A DNA stretch of 6,927 nt, taken from Oscillospiraceae bacterium. Its GTDB lineage: Bacteria; Bacillota; Clostridia; Saccharofermentanales; Saccharofermentanaceae. The DNA lies in contig CACZPC010000212.1 in assembly GCA_902782985.1 (NCBI GenBank), forward strand, positions 1 to 6,927, written 5' to 3'. This document shows, one piece after another, positions 1 through 5,957 of this stretch. Numbering within the stretch: the stretch's first letter is position 1; each line of letters starts with the position of its first letter. The translations under genes and the position numbers were made by a program. The notes under the pieces are model-generated. The model was given only the letters and a program-made list of their open reading frames with translations, was not told where the DNA came from and searched no databases.

Positions 1-363
1 CAGGAATTCATGATCTCAAGTGCCGCCTGTTTGGCATCCGAGAGACATGCCGACGGCAAGCTCGCTATCGCCTGCGTTCCCGCTAAGATGTTTGAAGAAC
101 ACGGTGCAGGAAAGGATGATGTATCGGATGTCGTATCCAGACTCCGAGATATCGACGGAGTGGAGTTTGCAGTCGTATTAAGAGAAGTAGAGGAAGGCAA
201 GATCAGGGCTAATCTCAGATCCAGAACGAAATTTGACTGCTCCGAATTTGCTGCAAGATACGGCGGAGGCGGCCACAAGAGGGCAGCAGGCTTCACCGTG
301 GAAGGCAAGGAGATCGACGCTCTTAAGCAGGAGATCATCACAGAGGCTTCCAAGCTCTTATGA
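1..363 (+). CDS. nrnA: NrnA-type DHH/DHHA1 phosphoesterase, C-terminal part (5' end outside window)
   Basis: The frame is open from the first base, so the gene starts upstream; about 120 C-terminal residues are seen of a family usually near 320. The visible part is the DHHA1 substrate-binding domain: an LRS stretch (in ANLRSRTKF), then the signature GGGGHKRAAG, whose GGGGH is encoded at 262-276. This glycine/histidine loop is typical of DHHA1 domains and contacts the substrate. The catalytic DHH domain with its metal-binding aspartates is not in the window. NrnA degrades short oligoribonucleotides and dephosphorylates 3'-phosphoadenosine 5'-phosphate in the cytoplasm. The position just before truB and ribF matches the nusA-infB-rbfA-nrnA-truB-ribF order of many Bacillota and supports NrnA over RecJ or GdpP, which share the domain. 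Its TGA stop overlaps the truB ATG as ATGA, implying coupled translation. Confidence 0.87.
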   Translation, partial: QEFMISSAACLASERHADGKLAIACVPAKMFEEHGAGKDDVSDVVSRLRDIDGVEFAVVLREVEEGKIRANLRSRTKFDCSEFAARYGGGGHKRAAGFTVEGKEIDALKQEIITEASKLL

Positions 364-1289
364 CAGACGGAATAATCCTACTGGATAAGAAGCCGGGGAT
401 CACGTCCATGGCTTCGGACAATTTTATAAAGAAAATGCTCGGCACAAGGAAGGTTGGCCATTCGGGTACGCTGGATCCGTTTGCCACCGGACTTCTGCCG
501 ATCTTTGTCGGTAAAGCTCTTAAGGTCATGCGCTATACCGATGATTATGATAAAGCATACAGATGTACTGCCTGCTTCGGCAAGGCGACGGATACACTCG
601 ATACCGAAGGTGAGATAACCTCCGTCAATATTCCGTCCGCTGAAGAGATCGAGATCATGAAGGATAATGATTTCAAGCAGATACGTGATGCTTTTAAGAC
701 ACTTGAATCTCTTACCGAGCAGATCCCTCCCAAGTATTCCGCCAAGAAGATCGGCGGCAGGAAAGCTTATGAACTTGCAAGAGAAGGCAAGGAAGTCGAG
801 CTTAAGCCTCACAGGATATCGATCAGGTCAATAGATATCATCGGGATTGCCGCAGATGAGGACGGAATATTTGTCACTTTCGATGTATATTGTTCCAAGG
901 GAACATATATAAGGACATTGTGTGATGATGCCGGCAGGATAACCGGATTAGGTGCTCATGCCGTTAGCTTAAGGCGTATCGCCAGCGGTCCTTTCAGGAT
1001 CGAGGATGCGGTGACGGAAGAGCAGATATCAAAGATGATAGCCGAAGGTGATCATTCTTTTATCCGAAATGCCGATGAAGCACTTGCCGGAATGCCGTCT
1101 TATGAACTGACGGATAAGGAATATGCGGATGTCCTTGTAGGAAAGAAGATCCCCGCCCGGGGAGATGCCGTCTTTGACATCAGGTATGCGGCATATCATA
1201 AAGGTGATCTGACTGCGGTTATCTATCTTGCCGAGGAGAACGGCAGGAGACTTATGAGAATAGAAAGGATGCTTAAGGGGAATGCTTGA
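360..1289 (+). CDS. truB: tRNA pseudouridine(55) synthase TruB
   Basis: TruB isomerises uridine 55 in the T-loop of tRNAs to pseudouridine in the cytoplasm. The 309-residue product fits the family length. The catalytic motif GHSGTLDPFATG lies at residues 33-44, with Asp39 as the expected nucleophile. PPKYSAKKIGGRKAYELAREG (123-143, read as two motifs, PPKYSA and GRKAYELAREG) and KGTYIRTLCDDAG (180-192) are further family blocks, followed by AHAVSLRR (199-206). Residues from about 245 onward form a PUA-like C-terminal RNA-binding region. The ATG at 360 overlaps the nrnA stop and gives the usual N-terminus (GIILLDKKPGITS). An AGAGG at 342-346 sits 13 bases upstream, rather far, so translation probably relies on coupling to nrnA. 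The stop lies inside the start of ribF. No missing residues are apparent. Confidence 0.97.
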   Translation: MTDGIILLDKKPGITSMASDNFIKKMLGTRKVGHSGTLDPFATGLLPIFVGKALKVMRYTDDYDKAYRCTACFGKATDTLDTEGEITSVNIPSAEEIEIMKDNDFKQIRDAFKTLESLTEQIPPKYSAKKIGGRKAYELAREGKEVELKPHRISIRSIDIIGIAADEDGIFVTFDVYCSKGTYIRTLCDDAGRITGLGAHAVSLRRIASGPFRIEDAVTEEQISKMIAEGDHSFIRNADEALAGMPSYELTDKEYADVLVGKKIPARGDAVFDIRYAAYHKGDLTAVIYLAEENGRRLMRIERMLKGNA

Positions 1290-2229
1290 GAGGACGACTA
1301 AAGTATATCTTGATACCGTACCTTTTGAGGCATGCGGCAGGGCAGTGGCCCTCGGCCTTTTTGACGGCATCCACGACGGCCATGCTCCCATCATACAAAA
1401 GACGGTAAAGGCAGCTAAGCAGAACGGACTTTTATCCACCGTGATGACTTTCTGCGGAAGCATCAAGGGTGAGAAAAAGTATATTACGACTCTGGAGGAA
1501 CGCCTCGATATCCTGACTTCATTCGGAGTGGATGAGATGCTCGTCCTTGATTTTGATTCGATCAAGGATAAGCCGCACAGGCTTTTCTGTGAGGAGATAC
1601 TGAGAAATAAGCTGAATGCCAAGGCTTTGTTCGCAGGAGATGACTTCCGCTACGGCAGAGAGGCCGCAGGTACTGCTGAAGACTTAAAGGAATTCGGCAA
1701 GGACAATGATATTGCCGTAAAGATATTTAAGGCAAAGCTCTATCCCGGGACAGACAGGCGGATATCATCGTCATGGATAAGAGAGGCTCTGACGAACGGA
1801 GATGTCGAGCTTGTTACGGGACTTATGGGAGGAAGATCTTTTTCCTATTCGGGGATCGTAACTCACGGCAAGCAGCTGGGCAGGACGATGGGCTTTCCGA
1901 CGGCTAATCTGATAGTCCCGGATGAGAAGGTTACAGTTCGACGGGGTGTCTATGCCTCCAGGGTCACTTTGGGACATGATATATATAACGGAGTGACCAA
2001 TGTCGGCAGACGTCCTACTTTTGATGATTCGGATGCGGATACCGTCGAGACATATATATTTGATTTCGATGACGATATCTACGGAGCCAGGATAAAGGTG
2101 GAACTGCTCTCATTTCTCCGTCCCGAGACGAAGTTTGAGAGCAAGGAAGAGCTCGCTTCGGCTGTAGCGGGCGATAAGATCAAAGCAAAGACATATCATG
2201 ACAAAAGTGGTATCATGTCGGAAGTATAA
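1282..2229 (+). CDS. ribF: Bifunctional riboflavin kinase / FAD synthetase
   Basis: RibF phosphorylates riboflavin to FMN and then adenylylates FMN to FAD, in the cytoplasm. The 315 residues fit the usual 305-320. The N-terminal FAD synthetase (nucleotidyltransferase) domain has GLFDGIHDGH at 25-34 (the HxGH-type nucleotide site), FAGDDFRYG at 117-125 and the ISSSWIREAL block at 161-170. The C-terminal riboflavin kinase domain starts near 185 with GRTMGFPTANL at 200-210, GVTNVGRRPTF at 237-247 and ETYIFDF at 257-263, where Glu257 is the likely catalytic base. ATG 1282 overlaps the truB end by eight bases. AAGGGG at 1275-1280 is very close to the ATG and AAAGGA at 1264-1269 rather far, so coupling to truB is likely. 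The next methionine is residue 55, inside the domain, so this start is right. I see no FMN riboswitch upstream, as expected for an internal operon gene. Confidence 0.97.
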   Translation: MLERTTKVYLDTVPFEACGRAVALGLFDGIHDGHAPIIQKTVKAAKQNGLLSTVMTFCGSIKGEKKYITTLEERLDILTSFGVDEMLVLDFDSIKDKPHRLFCEEILRNKLNAKALFAGDDFRYGREAAGTAEDLKEFGKDNDIAVKIFKAKLYPGTDRRISSSWIREALTNGDVELVTGLMGGRSFSYSGIVTHGKQLGRTMGFPTANLIVPDEKVTVRRGVYASRVTLGHDIYNGVTNVGRRPTFDDSDADTVETYIFDFDDDIYGARIKVELLSFLRPETKFESKEELASAVAGDKIKAKTYHDKSGIMSEV

Positions 2230-2247
2230 AGCTTAAGAGGTAGTTAT

Positions 2248-3279
2248 ATGGATAGTGTTGACGTTAGCTTCCCGGGACTCGGATGGACTTTTAAGGTCAG
2301 TTCGGTCGCATTTAAGATAGGAAGTATGGAGATATACTGGTATGGGTTGATCATCGCGCTCGGTATGGTACTTTGTGCGGCGATCGCACTCCGTCATTGT
2401 AAGGAGAATAAGTTTTCACAGGATCTTATCTACGATATCCTTCTTGTTTCTCTTCCCAGTGCATTTTTAGGAGCAAGGCTCTACTATGTATTCTGCGAAT
2501 GGGACTACTATTCAAAGGATCTCAGCCGCATCCTGGATACCAGATCCGGCGGTCTTGCCGTATACGGCGGTATCGCAGGAGCTTTTCTGGGTGCATTCAT
2601 AATGCTCAGGATAAAGAAGATACCTTATTCCACATGCGCCGATTACTGCATTCCTTATATCCCCCTCGGACAGGCTATCGGAAGATGGGGCAATTTCTTT
2701 AACCAGGAGGCATTCGGTACAACGACAGATCTTCCCTGGGGTATGACGAGCATCAAGGTCCAGAATTATCTTCAGACATATTGCCCTACTCTTAACAGCA
2801 AGATGCCGGTACATCCCACATTCCTTTATGAATCCATTTGGGATCTTGCTCTCTTCTTTATCCTTCTTCAGGTGCGTAAGAGGAGTAAGCATGCATATGA
2901 GACTACCTGCGTCTATATGATCGGATACGGAGTTGTCAGATTCCTTATCGAGGGACTTCGTACTGATTCTCTCTATATCGGTAATACAAATATAAGAACG
3001 TCACAGCTTCTCTCTCTGATACTCGTTTTCGTCGGACTTATCTGTATCATCATCGCTCACTATAAGGATTATTTCAGAGTAGGTCTTCCCGAAAGGTGTT
3101 TTGCGGCGGAGATAGCCAGAAACGCATCCAAGGCGGAAGTTACGTCTATCGTCGGAAGCAAGAATGTTTCCGATGCATCTGAGGCAGCTTCGGAAGACGA
3201 AGTATCAGAAGATGAAGAGGCGGCCGAGGAATCCGATAAGACTTCTTCTGAATCAGAAGAAGAAAAGACTGAGGACTGA
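2248..3279 (+). CDS. lgt: Prolipoprotein diacylglyceryl transferase Lgt with acidic C-terminal tail
   Basis: Lgt transfers diacylglycerol from phosphatidylglycerol to the lipobox cysteine of prolipoproteins in the cytoplasmic membrane. The multi-pass protein carries YWYGLIIALG (30-39), GGLAVYGGIAGAF (101-113), the signature GRWGNFFNQE (145-154), HPTFLYES (189-196) and YGVVRFLIEGLR (227-238). By alignment from memory, Arg146, Asn149, Arg231 and Glu235 correspond to the essential Arg143, Asn146, Arg239 and Glu243 of E. coli Lgt. The histidine equivalent to E. coli His103 is Tyr106, a substitution I recall from other Gram-positive Lgts. At 343 residues the protein is longer than the usual 250-300. 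The extra length follows the last membrane segment and ends in a low-complexity tail (308-343) with 18 acidic residues and 8 serines. AAGAGG at 2235-2240 is a good ribosome site seven bases before the ATG. It lies 18 bases after ribF, with no promoter or terminator seen between them. Confidence 0.96.
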   Translation: MDSVDVSFPGLGWTFKVSSVAFKIGSMEIYWYGLIIALGMVLCAAIALRHCKENKFSQDLIYDILLVSLPSAFLGARLYYVFCEWDYYSKDLSRILDTRSGGLAVYGGIAGAFLGAFIMLRIKKIPYSTCADYCIPYIPLGQAIGRWGNFFNQEAFGTTTDLPWGMTSIKVQNYLQTYCPTLNSKMPVHPTFLYESIWDLALFFILLQVRKRSKHAYETTCVYMIGYGVVRFLIEGLRTDSLYIGNTNIRTSQLLSLILVFVGLICIIIAHYKDYFRVGLPERCFAAEIARNASKAEVTSIVGSKNVSDASEAASEDEVSEDEEAAEESDKTSSESEEEKTED

Positions 3280-3290
3280 TCCTTTATCAG

Positions 3291-4415
3291 ATGGGCCAGC
3301 AGAAATCCGGAATAGAAAAGCTCAGAGGCTCTGATTATATAAGAACGATCGATTATTTTCTGGTCGTTCCTATATTCCTGCTGACTATTATCGGTCTGTA
3401 TGTCCTGAATCAAGTTCTTTCAGTAGGTTATGATGCCTATCCCGGCAACTTCTACCGACAGGTTGCAGCTGCGGTATTGGGTATCGTCATAACGCTTATA
3501 ATATGTGCACTTGATACGCAGTTCATGAGGATGATTGGCTGGGTCATATACGGTGTAGCACTGTTCCTGCTGATACTCGTTCCCATAGATAACTTTGATC
3601 TGACATGGAAGTGGGGCGCCGATTCCTGGCTTAATCTTCCCGTGCTCGGAATGTTCCAGCCGTCTGAGGTTGCCAAGATCGGTCTCGTCATGGCTGCTTC
3701 TGATATATTCGAAAGGATCTCTTCAAAGGAAATATCGGTCATCAAGGGATTCGGGCTTCTTGCACTGACATACGGTCCCCCGATGCTTCTTATACTTTCG
3801 CAACCTGATTTCGGTACTGCTATGGTAATAGTATTCAGCTTTGTCTGCATCCTGTTCGTATGGGGAGTTAAGTACAGATATTTCTTCCTGGCGATCTCAT
3901 CAGTCATAGTTGTGGTCGTACCTTTTGTATGGAGATTCTACCTTAAGGCATATCAGCGAAAGAGGATCCTTGCTCTTGTATTCGAGGGTTCGGACCCCGC
4001 GGGTGAGTATAATCTCGTTCAATCCAAGGCTGCCATCGCATCCGGAGGCCTTGCCGGTAATAATACCGGTGTCCTTATCAAGGTTCCGGTAAAAGAGAGT
4101 GACTTTATCTATTCGGCCGTGTCCGAGCATCTCGGATTCATAGGTACTACGGCAGTCCTGATCCTTGCATTTTTCTTCCTTTGCAGATGTATGTATGTTG
4201 CAAATAATGCATCTCGAAAGGGCTTTTCGTTTATCGTAGTCGGTCTTGCCGCTTCATTTGCTTTCCACTTTATAGAGAATATGGGAATGTCCGTAGGCCT
4301 TCTCCCGATAACGGGTATCCCGCTGCCTTTCCTGAGCCTCGGCGGTACCGCCATGCTGGTAAATTACGTTTCGTTCGGAATAATCCTCAATATCTCAATG
4401 GAAAACAGACAATGA
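3291..4415 (+). CDS. rodA: SEDS-family peptidoglycan glycosyltransferase, RodA-like (FtsW/RodA/SpoVE)
   Basis: SEDS proteins polymerise lipid II into glycan strands in the membrane, paired with a class B penicillin-binding protein. The 374-residue hydrophobic protein has about ten membrane segments. Family blocks are DSWLNLPVLGMFQPSEVAK (111-129), SQPDFGTAMV (170-179), NLVQSKAAIASGGLAG (241-256), ESDFIYSAVSEHLGFIG (269-285) and PITGIPLPFLSLGG (339-352). Asp271 in the SDFI motif is the expected catalytic aspartate of the large extracellular loop. RodA is preferred over FtsW or SpoVE because of the ITGIPLPF block and the pairing with lgt outside the dcw cluster, but the split is not certain. 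The start at 3291 is forced: an in-frame stop lies at 3270-3272 and the next methionine is residue 79. The only Shine-Dalgarno-like match, GAGG at 3271-3274, lies 16 bases away inside lgt, so translation probably depends on ribosomes finishing lgt 11 bases upstream. Confidence 0.88.
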   Translation: MGQQKSGIEKLRGSDYIRTIDYFLVVPIFLLTIIGLYVLNQVLSVGYDAYPGNFYRQVAAAVLGIVITLIICALDTQFMRMIGWVIYGVALFLLILVPIDNFDLTWKWGADSWLNLPVLGMFQPSEVAKIGLVMAASDIFERISSKEISVIKGFGLLALTYGPPMLLILSQPDFGTAMVIVFSFVCILFVWGVKYRYFFLAISSVIVVVVPFVWRFYLKAYQRKRILALVFEGSDPAGEYNLVQSKAAIASGGLAGNNTGVLIKVPVKESDFIYSAVSEHLGFIGTTAVLILAFFFLCRCMYVANNASRKGFSFIVVGLAASFAFHFIENMGMSVGLLPITGIPLPFLSLGGTAMLVNYVSFGIILNISMENRQ

Positions 4416-4422
4416 TCTGATC

Positions 4423-4445
4423 TTTCATGTTCATGAAATGTTTTT
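4423..4445 (+). terminator. Weak candidate intrinsic terminator after rodA
   Basis: The palindrome TTTCATGTTCATGAAA (4423-4438) can form a six-pair AT-rich stem with a GTTC loop, followed two bases later by five T residues at 4441-4445, eight bases after the rodA stop. The position fits the end of the nrnA-to-rodA transcript, but the stem has little GC, so termination would be partial and read-through into padR is plausible. Confidence 0.45.
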
Positions 4446-4454
4446 AATTCAGTA

Positions 4455-4483
4455 TTGAACAATGTATAGTAGTGTGCTATATT
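4455..4483 (+). promoter_or_regulatory. Sigma-A type promoter of the padR operon
   Basis: A TTGAAC -35 (4455-4460) and a TATATT -10 (4478-4483) are separated by exactly 17 bases, and a TG dinucleotide at 4475-4476 makes an extended -10 (TGCTATATT). The predicted transcription start is near 4490, giving a leader of about 30 bases before the padR ATG. This is one of the two best promoter matches in the window and lies just after the rodA terminator candidate. Confidence 0.75.
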
Positions 4484-4493
4484 CACTAATATA
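4465..4493. promoter_or_regulatory. Candidate PadR operator: two inverted repeats over the -10
   Basis: Two dyads share the -10 hexamer. The first is TATAG (4465-4469) with CTATA (4477-4481), seven bases apart, in the promoter spacer. The second is a perfect six-base repeat, TATATT (4478-4483) CACT AATATA (4488-4493), running from the -10 to the predicted transcription start. PadR repressors bind as dimers to inverted repeats and often control their own promoter, so these are the natural candidates. AT-rich palindromes can occur by chance, and no binding site is known for this protein. Confidence 0.5.
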
Positions 4494-4521
4494 ACAGCAA
4501 GATACCGAAAGGAGGGATTCT

Positions 4522-4836
4522 ATGAACAGCCAGTATAAGAAAGGCGTGCTTGATATGTGCGTGCTGGCGATCCTGGAAAAAGGCGACAGCTACGGATATG
4601 ACGTAGCGGATGCGCTGTCAGGCAAGATAGACCTCGCGGACGGAACTGTATATCCGATCTTAAGGAAGCTTGCGACAGACGGCAGCGTCACGACTTATCT
4701 TCAGGAATCACAGAACGGGCCGCCGCGAAAGTATTACCACCTTACTCCTATTGGCAAGAACAGGCTGAATATGGACAGGGAAGAGTGGAAGGTTTTTTCG
4801 GAAGCGGTAGATGACATCATAGGAGGAACAGTATGA
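4522..4836 (+). CDS. PadR-family transcriptional regulator (short, PadR-like)
   Basis: The 104-residue protein is a PadR winged-helix domain with little else. It shows LDMCVLAILEKGDSYGYDV (10-28), typical of helix 1 and the turn, then recognition helix GTVYPILRKL (41-50) and wing GPPRKYYHLTPIG (66-78), followed by a short C-terminal helix for dimer contacts (79-104). Small PadR proteins of this type repress the operon they sit in. The start is supported by a strong AAAGGAGGG at 4508-4516, five bases before the ATG. The gene leads a three-gene operon, and its TGA overlaps the next ATG as ATGA, a pairing seen repeatedly for PadR and DUF1700 proteins in Bacillota. The effector is unknown; the protein is too short for an added ligand domain, so signal input may come from the partner membrane protein or from a small ligand in the dimer cleft. 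Family assignment is secure, targets are inferred. Confidence 0.95.
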   Translation: MNSQYKKGVLDMCVLAILEKGDSYGYDVADALSGKIDLADGTVYPILRKLATDGSVTTYLQESQNGPPRKYYHLTPIGKNRLNMDREEWKVFSEAVDDIIGGTV

Positions 4837-5390
4837 ACAGGCAGGAATATCTGAGCGAACTCGAAAGCAGCCTCGGATCCATGTCTTATAAAGATGTAAA
4901 GGAGATCCTTGGCGAGATAAGCGGGTATTTCGATGAGGGCATTGAGGCCGGCAAGACGGAAGAAGAGCTGGCAGTAAAGCTCGGTACCCCCGAATCCCTT
5001 GCAAAAGCATATATTGAAGGTACGGCACTCCCGCCCGCTCTTATCAAGAAAGCGGAGCCTAAGAAGGAGGAGAAGAAGGACACGACAGGCGCGGCTTTGT
5101 TTGTTATATTCTTCAATCTCCTGATAGCCATACCTCTTTGGTTAACGATCCTTTGTGTCATCTTCGGTGTGGTACTTGCCGAAGCCGGCATAATCGCAGG
5201 ACTTGTGACACTTATTCCCGTGATCTCCGGTATGGGGAATTTTATCCTTCCCGGCATATTCCTTGCACTTACGCTGCTCTTTGTCATCATACTTGTTGCG
5301 GTTGTTCTGTATTTCGGCATCAAGTATTTCAGCATAGGCACCAAGAGTTACATCAAGTGGAATAAGAAACTCTGGAACGAAGGATTCTAA
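4833..5390 (+). CDS. DUF1700 / HAAS-domain membrane protein, padR partner
   Basis: The N-terminus (about 1-62) is the helical HAAS/DUF1700 domain: it begins NRQEYLSELESSL, continues through EILGEISGYFDEGIEAGKTE (24-43) and ends with LGTPESLAKAYIEG (50-63). A charged lysine/glutamate linker (71-83) leads to three predicted membrane segments at about 87-113, 115-133 and 138-163, then a short basic tail. The total of 185 residues is usual for the family. The HAAS domain should face the cytoplasm. Genes of this family are very often coupled to a small PadR regulator and followed by a DUF4097 beta-helical envelope protein, and they are thought to act in envelope or membrane-stress signalling; no biochemical activity is established to my knowledge. 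The start overlaps the padR stop (ATGA) and is served by AGGAGG at 4821-4826. Co-expression with padR is strongly implied; a direct protein contact is only inference. Confidence 0.88.
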   Translation: MNRQEYLSELESSLGSMSYKDVKEILGEISGYFDEGIEAGKTEEELAVKLGTPESLAKAYIEGTALPPALIKKAEPKKEEKKDTTGAALFVIFFNLLIAIPLWLTILCVIFGVVLAEAGIIAGLVTLIPVISGMGNFILPGIFLALTLLFVIILVAVVLYFGIKYFSIGTKSYIKWNKKLWNEGF

Positions 5391-5403
5391 GGAGGGAGAG
5401 CAT

Positions 5404-5784
5404 ATGAAGAAATCAGATAAGACAATGCTCGTCGTAGGACTTGTATCCTTCTTCCTGGGCATCATCTGCTTTGTTCTCTGCTGCATAACCTTTATCGGCG
5501 GAGTCAGGAAGGAGATCGCTTCCGGTGATCTTAAGGCCAGGATACAAAGCGGTATTGAGTATATAAGTGAGCATACCGGCGGTATCGTCATAGATGATAA
5601 GAATATAAGCTTTGGCGATCTCGGATCAGGTATAACGGTATCAGCTGACGGAAATAACGTACAGATAGACGAAAGCGGTATTCATGTTCAGACTGATGAC
5701 GACGGCTCGGTAAAAGTTGACATAAGTGGGATAGATATAGATGAGGATGCACTTCAAGACACCCTGGATCAGATTATAGGCTGA
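5404..5784 (+). CDS. Unrecognised single-pass membrane protein with acidic beta-like repeats
   Basis: I do not recognise a named family. The 126-residue product has a basic N-terminus (MKKSDK), one long membrane segment (about 8-33) with cysteines at 22, 26 and 27, then an amphipathic stretch (34-56) and a strongly acidic region from 61 on. That region has a short repeat: SGITVSADGNNVQIDE (75-90), SGIHVQTDDDGSVKVDI (91-107) and a partial third copy, SGIDIDED (108-115). The alternating pattern suggests beta strands. No lipobox or signal peptidase site is evident, so it is probably anchored, with the repeats likely outside. A perfect GGAGGG at 5391-5396 follows the upstream stop directly, and the gene closes the operon. 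In related PadR-DUF1700 operons this place is often held by a DUF4097 putative adhesin with similar beta repeats; this may be a much shortened relative, but that is inference. The gene itself is well supported. Confidence 0.82.
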   Translation: MKKSDKTMLVVGLVSFFLGIICFVLCCITFIGGVRKEIASGDLKARIQSGIEYISEHTGGIVIDDKNISFGDLGSGITVSADGNNVQIDESGIHVQTDDDGSVKVDISGIDIDEDALQDTLDQIIG

Positions 5785-5810
5785 TCAACACCGTAAGCGC
5801 GCCCTCGCGG

Positions 5811-5849
5811 AACACCGTCTCCTGTTGGAAGGGGAGACGGTGTTTTTTT
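5811..5849 (+). terminator. Strong intrinsic terminator of the padR operon
   Basis: AACACCGTCTCC (5811-5822) pairs perfectly over 12 bases with GGAGACGGTGTT (5833-5844) around a ten-base loop, and the stem runs into seven T residues (5843-5849); a second run of six T follows at 5854-5859. It lies 27 bases after the stop of the 126-residue protein gene. No A-run precedes the stem, so it should work in the + direction only, separating this unit from mraZ. Confidence 0.93.
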
Positions 5850-5872
5850 GTGCTTTTTTCGGGGGATCTGAG

Positions 5873-5916
5873 AAAACCGTCGAATGGGCGAGAAAAAGTG
5901 CGAAAAAAGCTAAAAA
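5873..5916 (+). promoter_or_regulatory. Phased A-tracts upstream of the mraZ promoter (UP-like/bent DNA)
   Basis: Runs of A begin at 5873 (four), 5893 (five), 5903 (six) and 5912 (five), that is 20, 10 and 9 bases apart, close to the helical repeat. The last ends five bases before the -35 at 5921. In-phase A-tracts curve DNA, and AT-rich sequence here can bind the RNA polymerase alpha subunit, so this is a plausible promoter-boosting element. The activity itself is inference. Confidence 0.5.
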
Positions 5917-5920
5917 GCTC

Positions 5921-5949
5921 TTGATTAACTTTATTGTTACAGATAAAAT
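5921..5949 (+). promoter_or_regulatory. Sigma-A type promoter of mraZ-rsmH (dcw cluster)
   Basis: TTGATT (5921-5926) and TAAAAT (5944-5949) are exactly 17 bases apart. The predicted transcription start is near 5956, which leaves a leader of about 87 bases before the mraZ GTG. The operator boxes begin at 5958, immediately after that start, as expected for a promoter repressed by MraZ. Confidence 0.75.
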
Positions 5950-5957
5950 ACAAATGT

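Noticed and set aside
1230..1285. Possible FMN riboswitch before ribF
   Set aside because: ribF starts inside the truB end, so there is no leader long enough for one.
1029..1622. Long minus-strand open frame (197 codons) across truB and ribF
   Set aside because: Both genes beneath it are certain and conserved; the antisense product shows no recognisable motif and no promoter or ribosome site.
2499..2702. Plus-strand 67-codon frame inside lgt
   Set aside because: It is out of frame within a certain gene and has no ribosome site.
3069..3413. Minus-strand open frame with a serine-rich, acidic product
   Set aside because: It is the antisense of the acidic GAA/GAT/TCT-rich Lgt tail and the rodA start. 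The low complexity keeps the frame open; there is no ribosome site and no family match.
5142..5591. Minus-strand open frame (149 codons) opposite the DUF1700 gene and the 126-residue protein gene
   Set aside because: It spans a gene boundary of two well-supported + genes with strong ribosome sites; its product looks like antisense translation.
5908..5919. AGCT-aaaa-AGCT repeat
   Set aside because: AGCT is its own inverse and the arms are four bases; it reads as part of the A-tract region, not a terminator or operator.
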